Below, in pieces: positions 17,081 through 25,386 of a stretch of DNA of 64,000 bases. The translations under genes and the position numbers were made by a program. The DNA comes from CBDBJK01 sp965206395 (lineage in GTDB: Bacteria > Chloroflexota > Dehalococcoidia > Lucifugimonadales > CATOSD01): the NCBI GenBank assembly GCA_965206395.1, contig CBDBJK010000035.1, forward strand, positions 209,942 through 273,941, written 5' to 3'. The notes beneath the pieces were generated by a model, which worked only from the letters and a program-made list of their open reading frames with translations, ran no database searches and was not told the origin of the DNA. Numbering within the stretch: the first letter of the stretch is position 1; the number at the start of each line of letters is the position of its first letter.

Positions 17081-18730
17081 TCACTCAGTATTGCCACTGC
17101 GGTTGACATTGGGCTCGCTGTCTTTTGAGACGTTCCAGGGGCCTTTCGCGTTGTCGCTCAGATCGTTGTCCTCGAAAGTTCCTCCACCCTGATCGTGGAC
17201 GTACACAGCATAATAGTCATTCCTATTAATACGGTTGCGGCGCAATACGGGGTTGCCGCCTTCCTTGATCTCTATACCGGCGAGGGCATTGCCGAAGATG
17301 TCGTTGTCTTCTAACGTCCCTTGGCCGTTGGCGTGGACATAGACTCCAGGTTGCTTACCCTCGTGGATGCGGTTGCGTCGCAGAACGGGGTTGCTACCTT
17401 CCTTGATCTCTATACCGGCGAGGGCATTGCCGAAGATGTCGTTGTCCTCCAGTGTCCCTTGGCCGTTGTTCCGGGCAAAGACTCCACCTTCCTTGCCATC
17501 ATGGATGCGGTTGCGGCGCAATACTGGATCGCCTCCTGCCTCAATTGTTATCTCACCGAGGGCATTGCCGAAGATGTCATTGTCCTCTAGTGTACCCTGG
17601 CCCTTGTCGTAGACATGGACTCCAGATTGCTTGCCGTCATGGATGCGGTTGCGGCGCAGACGCGGGTCAGCGCCTCCGTGGATGGCAACGCAAGATAGGC
17701 CCTGCGATGTGATATCGCAGTCCTCAAGGTCGAGCCGACCCTGAGAGATATCTACACAATAACTTTCCTCATCACCCGCGAGCTGTCGTAGAGTAAGATT
17801 TGCCACACGCCCCAAGGTTGTCTTGAATGATATGGCGTTTTCCTTTTGACCCTCGACTACTATCTCGTCGATATTGCCATCGCCAATAATCTCCAATGGC
17901 TTATCGATGACTAGCCCTTCCTGGTAAAAGCCAAGGCGGGCCAGAATGCGGTCTCCCGGGTTAGCCGCTTCTATAGCTTCACTTATCGTAACGTGATCGC
18001 CTCTGTGCAACTGGTCAACAACTCTGGTTGGAGGCTCAGATTTAGCGGACGGCCCTGGCGTGGCTTCAGCCACATTGGTGACGGCTTCTCCCTCAGCAGT
18101 CTTGGCCTTAGTTGATGTTTGTCCGGCAGAATCGAGCGGCTTCTTAGGGGTTCGGCTTCGCCGCGCGCGCGGTTTCTTTACGGGAGGAGTTTTAGAGGAT
18201 TCTTCCGCGTCAGCGCTCACGCGCTCCAGGGCATCACGGATTTGTAGCGCAAGCTGTTCTAGCGTCTTCCCCACTAATGGCAGAGTAAAAGGCTGGAGCC
18301 GTAAATCTCGCCAGTCTGCGTACTGGCGTGCGGCGATAAGCTGCGCTAGCTCATCAGATCCTCGCCTATTTTCGTCATGGAGTAGAGGGGTGTTAACATA
18401 GTAAATGGGTAGGATGAGGTCGCTGCGTTTTAGCTCCTTCTCGCGTTCTATGAATATCTGCAGCTCGTCGCGGCAGAAGTCGCTAGTGAAAAAGCCAGGG
18501 GTGATAATGGGAATGAGAAATGTTACTTCAATCAGCGACTGCTCGATGCGTTCTTTCCATGCCTGACCCCACTTGATGTCTTTGCGGTCTTGGAAGATGG
18601 GAAAATCTTTGCCGGTCTGCATACCCACTTCACCACTGAGACGCTCGCGTAGTTGAGTTAGACGCCCCTCATCATGTCTGTCGTCACTGCGGGTATAGCT
18701 CATGAACGCTAAGGGTGTTCGGTCTGCCAC
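17081..18730 (-). CDS. TIR domain - right-handed beta-helix protein
   Basis: About 549 residues. GTG 18730 is chosen as start: GAGGTG lies nine bases upstream and the TIR strand begins at once (ADRTPLAFMSYTRSDD); the longer open frame would run into rarA. Residues 1-110 are TIR-like, with FMSYTR, FQDRKDIKWGQAW and the FCRDEL box, whose Glu matches the NADase glutamate of plant and bacterial TIRs (WC-EL). A basic Pro/Lys/Arg-rich linker follows (about 170-240). Residues about 245-549 form a NosD/pectate-lyase-like parallel beta-helix with near-identical 46-residue units (RRNRIHDGKEGGVF ... LEDNDIFGNAL). No signal peptide, so cytoplasmic. It may be an immune-type effector with a beta-helix sensor; this role is inferred. 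Confidence 0.8.
   Translation of the reverse strand: MADRTPLAFMSYTRSDDRHDEGRLTQLRERLSGEVGMQTGKDFPIFQDRKDIKWGQAWKERIEQSLIEVTFLIPIITPGFFTSDFCRDELQIFIEREKELKRSDLILPIYYVNTPLLHDENRRGSDELAQLIAARQYADWRDLRLQPFTLPLVGKTLEQLALQIRDALERVSADAEESSKTPPVKKPRARRSRTPKKPLDSAGQTSTKAKTAEGEAVTNVAEATPGPSAKSEPPTRVVDQLHRGDHVTISEAIEAANPGDRILARLGFYQEGLVIDKPLEIIGDGNIDEIVVEGQKENAISFKTTLGRVANLTLRQLAGDEESYCVDISQGRLDLEDCDITSQGLSCVAIHGGADPRLRRNRIHDGKQSGVHVYDKGQGTLEDNDIFGNALGEITIEAGGDPVLRRNRIHDGKEGGVFARNNGQGTLEDNDIFGNALAGIEIKEGSNPVLRRNRIHEGKQPGVYVHANGQGTLEDNDIFGNALAGIEIKEGGNPVLRRNRINRNDYYAVYVHDQGGGTFEDNDLSDNAKGPWNVSKDSEPNVNRSGNTE
17232..17645. repeat. Three 138-bp tandem repeats inside the TIR/beta-helix gene
   Basis: Units begin at 17232, 17370 and 17508, and a fourth diverged unit begins at 17646, each with CGGTTGCG[GT]CGCA. 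The 138-bp period equals 46 codons, two beta-helix coils. The high DNA identity suggests recent unit duplication. Confidence 0.9.
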
Positions 18731-18842
18731 GTCAAAACACCTCAAACCCAACTGACTCGATTTGTTATGAAGGCGAGTGATAGTGCGTGCTTGTTGCAAA
18801 TATGATAGAGATTTCCGAGACGAATGGCAACCAGATGTTTGA

Positions 18843-20186
18843 TCAAGTCCCTTCAACCTTCTGGTTATCCTCACCCCACCACTGCTGCAACCGTTCGGCC
18901 ACCTGCTGCTCATAACCCTGATCGCTGGGCGAGTAGTAGCGTCGGTCTTTGAGTGAGTCGGGCAGGTTTTGCATCTTCACGAAGTGGCCTTCGTGGTCGT
19001 GAGCGTATTTGTAGCCTTTGCCGTAGCCCATGTCTTTCATCAGGCCGGTGACGGCGTTGCGTAGGTGAATGGGCACGGGGTCGTTGCGCGTCTTCTGAAC
19101 GTCTTCCAATGCGCGGTTCAGGGCCATGTACGCCGTGTTGCTCTTGGGGGCCGTCGCGAGGTATACCGTTGCCTCGGCTAGCGGAATGCGTCCCTCCGGC
19201 ATGCCGATGAAGTGCACCGCCTGCTGCGTCGCTACCGCCACCGATAGCGCCTGCGGATCGGCCATGCCTATGTCCTCGGCGGCGAGAATTACCAGACGCC
19301 GCGCTATGAACATCGCGTCCTCGCCCGCCTCGACCATACGCGCCAGGTAGTATATGGCGGCGTCCGGGTCTGAACTGCGCACCGACTTTATGAACGCCGA
19401 AATGGTGTCGTAGTGTTGGTCGCCTGCCTTGTCGTAATGCAGAAAGCGCTGCTGCATCGCGTCTTCGATGAAGGCCTGCGTGATATGCCGCACTCCATCG
19501 TCGTCGGCAGTGGTGGCCGATGCCGCAAGCTCAAGGGCGTTGAGGCCGACCCTTGCGTCGCCGTTTGCGAGCGTTACAAGCGTCTTCATGGCCTCGTCGT
19601 CGAATTGCGGCTTGAGCGAGCCAAGCCCGCGCTCGTTGTCTGCCATCGCTCTGCGCAGAATATCCTCGACGTGATCGTCGGTCAGGGCTTGCAGCGCGAA
19701 TACGCGGGAGCGAGAGAGTAGGGGAGACACCACTTCGAACGAGGGATTCTCCGTCGTGGCCCCGATGAGCACCAGCGTACCGTCCTCGACGAATGGCAGC
19801 ACAACGTCCTGCTGGGCCTTGTTGAAGCGGTGAATCTCGTCCACGAAAAGTATGGTGCGCTGCCCTTGCGTTCCCAGACGCTCGCGGGCCTCTGACGCCG
19901 AGCGGCGCAGGTCGGCGACTCCAGAGGCTACGCCGCTCACTCGCGCGAAGTGGCTCTTCGTCACGGTGGCGATGAGGTTGGCTAAGGTCGTCTTACCGCT
20001 TCCCGGCGGCCCCCAGAGGATGATTGAGGGCAGGCGGTCGGTCTCGATGCTGTTGCGCAGTACTGTGCCCGATCCGATGATATGCTCCTGGCCTACGAAT
20101 TCGTCGAAGGAGCGCGGGCGCATCCTGGCGGCGAGGGGTGCCTTTTGCTCAAGCTCACGCTGGGTCTGGTGCTCGAAAAGCGTCAT
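18843..20186 (-). CDS. rarA: Replication-associated recombination protein A (AAA+ ATPase)
   Basis: A 447-residue AAA+ ATPase of the RarA/MgsA/WRNIP1 family, acting at stalled replication forks. Walker A is GPPGSGKT (59-66), Walker B ILFVDEIHRFNK (about 112-123), sensor 1 GATTENPSFEV. The C-terminal tetramerisation region has DEAMKTLVTLANGDARVGLN and the late block YLGARIY-like GYKYAHDHEGHF. Normal length. ATG 20186 opens the unit; the TIR/beta-helix gene follows 112 bp downstream on the same strand. Confidence 0.93.
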   Translation of the reverse strand: MTLFEHQTQRELEQKAPLAARMRPRSFDEFVGQEHIIGSGTVLRNSIETDRLPSIILWGPPGSGKTTLANLIATVTKSHFARVSGVASGVADLRRSASEARERLGTQGQRTILFVDEIHRFNKAQQDVVLPFVEDGTLVLIGATTENPSFEVVSPLLSRSRVFALQALTDDHVEDILRRAMADNERGLGSLKPQFDDEAMKTLVTLANGDARVGLNALELAASATTADDDGVRHITQAFIEDAMQQRFLHYDKAGDQHYDTISAFIKSVRSSDPDAAIYYLARMVEAGEDAMFIARRLVILAAEDIGMADPQALSVAVATQQAVHFIGMPEGRIPLAEATVYLATAPKSNTAYMALNRALEDVQKTRNDPVPIHLRNAVTGLMKDMGYGKGYKYAHDHEGHFVKMQNLPDSLKDRRYYSPSDQGYEQQVAERLQQWWGEDNQKVEGT

Positions 20187-20323
20187 GTCTAATGTCCTTA
20201 TGAAGGATAATCTGAGTGTAGCTCACCTGAGGAACAATGTGGTAGGTATTGACGTGCTAGCTTCAGACTTCATAATATCGAACGGAATCAGCATGCGGTG
20301 TTAGCGTGTCATGGAGGTATCCA

Positions 20324-20635
20324 GTGGATAGCGCAATAAAGTCTTTGACGTGCGAGAAATGTCTGAATGCTAAGGTTCGTGGCCTGACATTCGCCATGAG
20401 GATATCTTCGGCAGAGATTTACGTGTGCCTGAAGTGCGCTATGCAACACGTTCACATGCTCAAGAGGTCTATAGCAACCGCGCTGGTGGTGGGAACGATT
20501 CTCGTCATGCTAAATCAAGGCGATCTGATATTCTCAGGGCAGGGGACGTTTGCGTTGCTCTGGAAAATACCCCTGACTTATCTTGTCCCGTTCATGGTAT
20601 CAACCTGGGGTGCGCTTACCAACGCTCGCCGATAG
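20324..20635 (+). CDS. NrtS-like small membrane protein with N-terminal Cys-Cys motifs
   Basis: A 103-residue protein. GTG 20324 is chosen because GGAGG lies six bases upstream. The C-terminal half (ATALVVGTILVMLNQGD ... LTYLVPFMVSTWGAL) has two membrane segments around a conserved NQGD and matches the small NrtS family described as nitrate/nitrite transporters in cyanobacteria. The N-terminal 45 residues carry two C-x-x-C pairs (CEKC and CLKC, 25 residues apart), a zinc-ribbon-like set not usual for NrtS. Cytoplasmic zinc knuckle plus two-helix membrane domain is the visible architecture. Transport role inferred from family resemblance from memory only. Confidence 0.6.
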   Translation: MDSAIKSLTCEKCLNAKVRGLTFAMRISSAEIYVCLKCAMQHVHMLKRSIATALVVGTILVMLNQGDLIFSGQGTFALLWKIPLTYLVPFMVSTWGALTNARR

Positions 20636-20841
20636 CAGCACAGGTCTTCTACTTAAGCTCCGCGATGGTGACGCCGCCGTTGCCTTCGCTGGGAGATGCT
20701 GGAAAGTGCTTGGCAACCAGCGGATGGTTCGAAAGATAGTCCAAAACGGCCCCTTTCAGTGTGCCCGTGCCCTTGCCATGAATTACCCGCACCCAGGGCA
20801 TTCCCATCACCGTGGCATCATTGAGGTATCTATCTAGTGGT

Positions 20842-21480
20842 TCAACGTTTTTGTATTGATGGGTAGAGTGACTTTAGCTTGATGCGCGCATCCTCGGTAG
20901 TGAAGCGCCAATCCACTCGTATCACATCCCGGTTGCGTTGATTCTGCCAAGCATTGACCTCGCCGCGCAGGATGTCTTGATTGGCAATCCGTCGGTCCAG
21001 GCACTGTCGAGCCAGCACACCGATCTCTATCTCCGCCATATTCAACCAACTCCCGTGTTTGGGAGTGTAGTGTATCTCCAGTCGCTCAGCTATACGCCTC
21101 GCCTCAGCAGGCTCGAATGCCTCGTATAGCGAGGACAGCTTGTGAGTGTTGAGATTGTCCATTACCAGCACGATCCGGTCTCTGTCAGGGTAGTCCTCGT
21201 CGACCAGTTTCTTTATCACATGCGCCCAGTCCACCTTCGTGCGACGCTCTCTGACCTCGACTCGGCACCATCCGTCCAACGGTGCAAACAGCATGAACAG
21301 GCTGCTCACTCCATTGCGCTCGTATTCGTAGTCGTATGCCGCCGATAAGCCGGGCGCTGCGGGACGCGGCACTCGCGTCTCCTTGACTTGCTGTTTGCTC
21401 GTCTCATCCATGCACACCAGAACCTCATTCCCATCGTACGGCCGTTGGTAGACCTCCAGTACGTCTTCCATCGCGCACAC
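20842..21480 (-). CDS. IS630 transposase, DDE part (orfB), copy 1
   Basis: Encodes the catalytic half of the transposase. The DDE residues are in VLVCMDETS, IVLVMDNLNTH and SWLNMAEIEIG; D-N followed by E at IS630 spacing is typical. The true N-terminus lies upstream in this frame (KNELKPWLKQSW region), reached by a frameshift from orfA at a run of nine A (plus-strand T 21542-21550). The annotated start at 21480 is only the first start codon after the shift site. Confidence 0.9.
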   Translation of the reverse strand: MCAMEDVLEVYQRPYDGNEVLVCMDETSKQQVKETRVPRPAAPGLSAAYDYEYERNGVSSLFMLFAPLDGWCRVEVRERRTKVDWAHVIKKLVDEDYPDRDRIVLVMDNLNTHKLSSLYEAFEPAEARRIAERLEIHYTPKHGSWLNMAEIEIGVLARQCLDRRIANQDILRGEVNAWQNQRNRDVIRVDWRFTTEDARIKLKSLYPSIQKR

Positions 21481-21988
21481 AAACTCCGCGCTCTGACCGG
21501 GCGGGATGCACCAACTCTGCTTCAGCCACGGCTTCAGTTCGTTTTTTTTTAAGCGCCTGGCGAACCGTCTCGGTGCTAATGGTCCCGACTATCTCACACT
21601 CGACCAACTGGTCAGCCAACAGCTTCAGGGTCCAACTGGCACGCCCCTCCGGCGGTTCCCCGCAGGCCATCGCTATCAACCGTGCTTCACCTTCGCCGTC
21701 CAGTCTCTTTTGACGCCGACGCAGTTGCTTTTTGCGATTCAGCGCAGACTCGACCCCCTCCTCCACACAGCGCTTGCGTATTCGCTCGACCGTTGACTGT
21801 CCCACACCGAGCGCGCTGGTGATGTCCGCGTCCTTCATTCCCCCGTCCGAGCGTGACTCATCGCTCATCAGCAGAATGCGCGCATGGGTCTGTTTGTACG
21901 CCGCAGCCCGACCGCGTGAGACCAAGGCGTTGAGTTCCTGTTGTTCGTCGGTAGTCAGTCTGATACGGTACTTCTTGGTAGACATCAT
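21425..21988 (-). CDS. IS630 transposase, helix-turn-helix part (orfA), copy 1
   Basis: The N-terminal half carries an HTH (DADITSALGVGQSTVERIRKR) and a basic linker (RKKQLRRRQKR). The start is put at the ATG pair 21988/21985; an in-frame extension to 22054 reaches into the terminal repeat. At the A9 run (LKKKR) the zero frame continues to a stop at 21425 while the catalytic frame needs a +1 shift or loss of one A, so full transposase probably depends on slippage. Confidence 0.85.
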   Translation of the reverse strand: MMSTKKYRIRLTTDEQQELNALVSRGRAAAYKQTHARILLMSDESRSDGGMKDADITSALGVGQSTVERIRKRCVEEGVESALNRKKQLRRRQKRLDGEGEARLIAMACGEPPEGRASWTLKLLADQLVECEIVGTISTETVRQALKKKRTEAVAEAELVHPARSERGVCVRDGRRTGGLPTAVRWE

Positions 21989-22198
21989 GGTTCCCCCTCG
22001 GTTCAACGTTACGATTGAACCCCCAAGAGGAACAATGACTATCATGGTATTCATTTCAATGATGTTGGACCACTAGCTTGTCCAGAGCGTCGCGCACGGA
22101 CATGCGGCGCAGATGCACTTCGGTGGGCACGGAAATCTGGCGCATCAATCGAGAATGGTCAGAGTCTGAAGAATTCGAACGCTTTGCCATAACTCACC

Positions 22199-23566
22199 CT
22201 AGCCAATGGCTTCCCTTATTACGCGCAACAATGCGTCTTCTTCCCCTGGCAGAACAGTGCGTGGGTCGAGCAGCAATCGCTCGCCCTCGATGCGCCCCAC
22301 GATGGGCGGGCCGCCCTGCCTCAATCGCTTCGCCAGAGTCTCGGCTCCGCCATCGATGCCTTCGCTACCAACACTAAGCACCCATGTCGGCAGCGTCTCT
22401 CCGGGTAAGCTGCCCCCGCCGATGGTCGAAAGGGCCTGCTCTACCGACGCTCGTTCGCCCAACGACGATTTCCAGCGTCGAGCTATCGATTCCAACTCAT
22501 CCCTGGTCATAGCCATCATGCGCCAGATCGGAATTTCTTGCAAAGCCTCATCGCGAACGTAGTGCAATAACGTGGCGGAGAGTGCCGCTATGCTCAGCTT
22601 GTCGATACGCATCGCCCTTGCGAACGGATGGCGCGAGACGACGCCGATCATATCGCTGGTGCCAACGATGATTCCCGCCTGTGGCCCGCCAAGCAATTTG
22701 TCACCAGAGAAGAACCCCAGGTCCATTCCCGCCGCCACGCTCTCTTGCGGCATTGGTTCGTGGGCAAGGCCGAACTGAACCGTATCCAGCAGGCAGCCGC
22801 TTCCAAGGTCGTGAAGGACAGGGACACCGCGCTCGTTGCCCAGGCTCACAAGCTCCGATAATTCGGGCGAGTGAGTAAAACCTATCACACGGAAATTGCT
22901 GGCGTGGACGGCGAGGAATGCGCCGGTGTTTTCGGTTATCGCGGCCTCGAAGTCGCGGACGTAGGTACGGTTCGTTGAGCCGACCTCAACGAGCGTCGCG
23001 CCGCTTTGACGCAAAACGTCGGGAATACGGAAGCCGCCGCCGATCTCCACGGCCTCTCCACGTGAGACGATGACCTCTTTGCCGCTGGCAATAGCCGCCA
23101 GACCAAGCAGCACAGCCGAGGCGTTGTTGTTCACGACAAGGGCCGCCTCCGCTCCTGTAAGCTGGCAAATCAGGCGTGAAATGTAAGCCTGGCGCGAGCC
23201 TCGCCTGCCACTGTCAAGGTCTAATTCCAGGTCGCTGAAGCCTTCGGTTGCCTGTACAATCGCCTTCGTGGCATCAGCGCTGAGAGGCGCGCGACCCAGA
23301 TTCGTGTGCAAGATGACTCCGGTGGCATTGATAACATGCCTGGGCCACGCTTGCCATATCGACTCCGCCTGCTCCTCGATTGCGCAGACTAGATCGTCGA
23401 AAGCAGGAGCCTGCACGCCGTCCGTGATGGCCTTGCGAGTGTCGTCGAGTTGCAACCTCACAAGCTCCAAAACCGCCTGACGGGAATAGCGCTCCATAAG
23501 GCTCTGGACGCGTTCGTCTGATATGATTCGGTCGACGCTGGGCAACGATCTGAACGGTGTGGTCAT
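22199..23566 (-). CDS. selA: L-seryl-tRNA(Sec) selenium transferase
   Basis: SelA converts Ser-tRNA(Sec) to selenocysteinyl-tRNA using selenophosphate and PLP. The PLP lysine lies in FFSGDKLLGGPQAG (about residue 290). Other SelA blocks are NATGVILHTNLGRAPLS and VNNNASAVLL, and DLELDLDSGRRGSR. The frame is open to GTG 23593, but a TATAAT (23601-23596) sits right against it, so ATG 23566 with GAGGA upstream is the better start (455 residues, normal). Its presence implies Sec decoding, supported by tRNA-Sec at 40326-40423. A small Smr gene followed in the same unit until an IS630 split it. Confidence 0.95.
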   Translation of the reverse strand: MTTPFRSLPSVDRIISDERVQSLMERYSRQAVLELVRLQLDDTRKAITDGVQAPAFDDLVCAIEEQAESIWQAWPRHVINATGVILHTNLGRAPLSADATKAIVQATEGFSDLELDLDSGRRGSRQAYISRLICQLTGAEAALVVNNNASAVLLGLAAIASGKEVIVSRGEAVEIGGGFRIPDVLRQSGATLVEVGSTNRTYVRDFEAAITENTGAFLAVHASNFRVIGFTHSPELSELVSLGNERGVPVLHDLGSGCLLDTVQFGLAHEPMPQESVAAGMDLGFFSGDKLLGGPQAGIIVGTSDMIGVVSRHPFARAMRIDKLSIAALSATLLHYVRDEALQEIPIWRMMAMTRDELESIARRWKSSLGERASVEQALSTIGGGSLPGETLPTWVLSVGSEGIDGGAETLAKRLRQGGPPIVGRIEGERLLLDPRTVLPGEEDALLRVIREAIG

Positions 23567-23748
23567 ATATCCATCCTCACGATTAGACAGCACTCATTAT
23601 ATCGTACCTGAAAACCGAAAGCGCATGGTGATGGAACACCCTAAAAATGATTTATAAGATAAAGGTGAATTCACATCATTAGCCAGGTGTCGAGTCTTTT
23701 GCAAGTGCCGATTGCCACTACCTTGGGTCTAGCTGGCTCTGGACGGTA

Positions 23749-23778
23749 TTGACCCTTTATAGGGAGTCTTGCTAGAAT
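23749..23778 (+). promoter_or_regulatory. Promoter of the coaE operon
   Basis: TTGACC (23749-23754), 18-base spacer, TAGAAT (23773-23778), ending 31 bases before the coaE ATG. Confidence 0.6.
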
Positions 23779-23809
23779 GTGATGTATTTCTCTAAAGGCG
23801 AAGGTTTAT

Positions 23810-24421
23810 ATGTTAGTCATAGGTCTCACAGGCGGAATAGGTACAGGTAAGACCCATGTGTCGCAGATAATGGAAGGCTTGGGAGCGACGATTATCAACG
23901 CTGATCTCCTTGGGCATGAGGCGTATTTGCCTCAAACCGAGACCTGGAAAGAGGTGGTCGCTGCCTTTGGAGAGGGCATATTATCGGAGTCTGGGGAGAT
24001 TGACCGCCGCAAGCTCGGGGGCGTCGTGTTCAGCGACCCGGAGGCGCTCAAGCAACTCAATGCCATTATGCACCCTCGCATGTACACTATGATAGAGGAG
24101 AGGATCAAAGGCTTACAGGAAACTGGGCACGAGACGATACTCGTGGAAGCTGCCGTGCTGATTGAGGCGAACTGGACGCCGCTGATGGACGAGGTATGGG
24201 TCACGACCTCTCCTGAAGATCAGGTAGTCGAGCGGCTTAAAGGGCGCAACAACATGGGCGAAGAGGCTGTTCGCGCCCGTATAAACTCTCAGATGTCCCA
24301 GGAAGACCGCTCGAAGCACGCCGACGTCGTCATCGAAAACGGCGGTGGTATGGCAGAACTGAACGACAAATTACAAGAACTGTGGAAAAGCCGGGTGTTG
24401 GCCCACGAGGAGAACAGATAA
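23810..24421 (+). CDS. coaE: Dephospho-CoA kinase
   Basis: A 203-residue P-loop kinase that phosphorylates the 3'-OH of dephospho-CoA, the last step of CoA synthesis. The start is GLTGGIGTGKT (residues 5-15), followed by INADLLGHEAY with the catalytic Asp and the LNAIMHPRMY block. Then come VEAAVLIEANW and the lid with RLKGRNNMGEEAVRARI. Normal length. First gene of a plus-strand operon: 5 bp to the CbbQ-like ATPase, then a CoA-type NUDIX and a VWA protein. Confidence 0.95.
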   Translation: MLVIGLTGGIGTGKTHVSQIMEGLGATIINADLLGHEAYLPQTETWKEVVAAFGEGILSESGEIDRRKLGGVVFSDPEALKQLNAIMHPRMYTMIEERIKGLQETGHETILVEAAVLIEANWTPLMDEVWVTTSPEDQVVERLKGRNNMGEEAVRARINSQMSQEDRSKHADVVIENGGGMAELNDKLQELWKSRVLAHEENR

Positions 24422-24426
24422 TAGAG

Positions 24427-25326
24427 ATGACTTCATCGACAAAGACCCTTTATCGCAGCTACATTATCGAAGAGTACCACCTCACCGAGGAGCCGTATTA
24501 TATGCCCACCGGCGATGAGGTAGAACTATTCGAGGCAGCCTATATGCAGAAAATCCCCCTGCTGTTGAAGGGTCCTACGGGCTGCGGTAAGACTCGATTC
24601 ATAGAATACATGTCATGGAAACTGGGACGACCTCTAACCAAGGTCAAGTCACAAGCCAGTGGAAGCGAAGATGAGTCCACTGAACAGAGGAACATTCCGC
24701 TTGTGACCATTGCCTGCCACGAAGACCTCACGGCCAGTGACTTGGTTGGTCGATACTTGCTTGAGGGCGATAGCACCGTCTGGATTGATGGCCCACTGAC
24801 CCGCGCCGTCAAAGCTGGTGGAATTTGCTACCTGGACGAGATTGTGGAAGCCAGGAAGGACACTACCGTTATCATTCACCCACTGACCGACCATCGGCGC
24901 ATGTTGCCAGTGGAAAAGCGGGGCGAATTGCTTGAAGCCGCCGACGGCTTCTTGCTGGTACTGTCCTACAACCCCGGCTACCAGAGCGCGCTCAAAGACC
25001 TCAAGCACAGCACGCGGCAGCGATTCGTCGCCATCGAGTTCGACTACCCGCCGAGGGACATCGAGGCCAAGATTGTTCAGCACGAGTCCGGCATAGACGA
25101 GGCAACGGCCTTGCAACTCGCGAAGCTCGGAGAGAAAGTCCGCAACCTAAAGGAGCACGGCCTGGGAGAAGGCTCTAGCACTCGTCTGCTCATCTACGCA
25201 GGCAAGATGATTGCTCAGGGCATAAGCCCAAGGCGTGCGACACAGGTCGCAGTGAACTGGGCCGTGACCGATGATACAACGGTGCACAAAAGCATCGAGG
25301 AGATAATCTCGTCTATATTCGAGTAG
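24427..25326 (+). CDS. MoxR-type AAA+ ATPase, CbbQ/NorQ/GvpN group
   Basis: A 299-residue AAA+ ATPase. ATG 24427 is five bases after the coaE stop and preferred over an upstream in-frame start inside coaE. Walker A is GPTGCGKT, Walker B GGICYLDEIVEA, sensor 1 FLLVLSYNPGY, arginine finger region in KDLKHSTRQRF. It resembles CbbQ/NorQ, ring ATPases that work with a VWA partner (CbbO/NorD) to remodel or activate metalloenzymes such as Rubisco or nitric oxide reductase. The partner is encoded two genes downstream. No Rubisco or Nor genes are in the window, so the client is unknown. Confidence 0.9.
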   Translation: MTSSTKTLYRSYIIEEYHLTEEPYYMPTGDEVELFEAAYMQKIPLLLKGPTGCGKTRFIEYMSWKLGRPLTKVKSQASGSEDESTEQRNIPLVTIACHEDLTASDLVGRYLLEGDSTVWIDGPLTRAVKAGGICYLDEIVEARKDTTVIIHPLTDHRRMLPVEKRGELLEAADGFLLVLSYNPGYQSALKDLKHSTRQRFVAIEFDYPPRDIEAKIVQHESGIDEATALQLAKLGEKVRNLKEHGLGEGSSTRLLIYAGKMIAQGISPRRATQVAVNWAVTDDTTVHKSIEEIISSIFE

Positions 25327-25386
25327 GAGTGTATCGACAGCCTGATGGATTGTTCATTAGCTTGGTCAGAAGGCGAATTTAGCTAG

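Larger units (their letters stand above)
20837..22073 (-). mobile_element. IS630-family insertion sequence, copy 1
   Basis: 1237 bp. The ends are GTGGTTCAACGTTTTT at the left and, read inward from the right, GTGGTCCAACATCATT. It is flanked by TA on both sides (20835-20836 and 22074-22075), the target duplication of IS630/Tc1 elements. It carries a two-frame transposase. It is inserted in the smr gene behind selA, and excision in silico restores that frame. Confidence 0.95.
20649..22190 (-). pseudogene. Stand-alone Smr-domain (MutS2 C-terminal-like) gene split by IS630
   Basis: The 5' part starts at ATG 22190, eight bases after the selA stop, and encodes a short tail and VPTEVHLRRMSVRDALDKL. 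After removal of the element 20837-22073 and one TA copy the frame resumes exactly as DRYLNDATVMGMPWVRVIHG and ends at 20649. Joined, it is a roughly 100-residue Smr domain with the nuclease signature HGKGTGTL and the MutS2-like end NGGVTIAEL. Smr domains nick DNA or cleave RNA. No MutS ATPase part is present upstream, so the gene was stand-alone and probably co-transcribed with selA. The insertion destroys the domain. Confidence 0.85.

Noticed and set aside
17232..17645. CRISPR-like direct repeats
   Set aside because: The 138-bp period is coding, in frame, with no unique spacers of constant size; it is a beta-helix repeat.
20649..22190. Smr fragment as the tail of a full mutS2
   Set aside because: Upstream of the fragment lies selA with its own stop; a ribosome site and ATG 22190 begin the frame, so it is a stand-alone gene.
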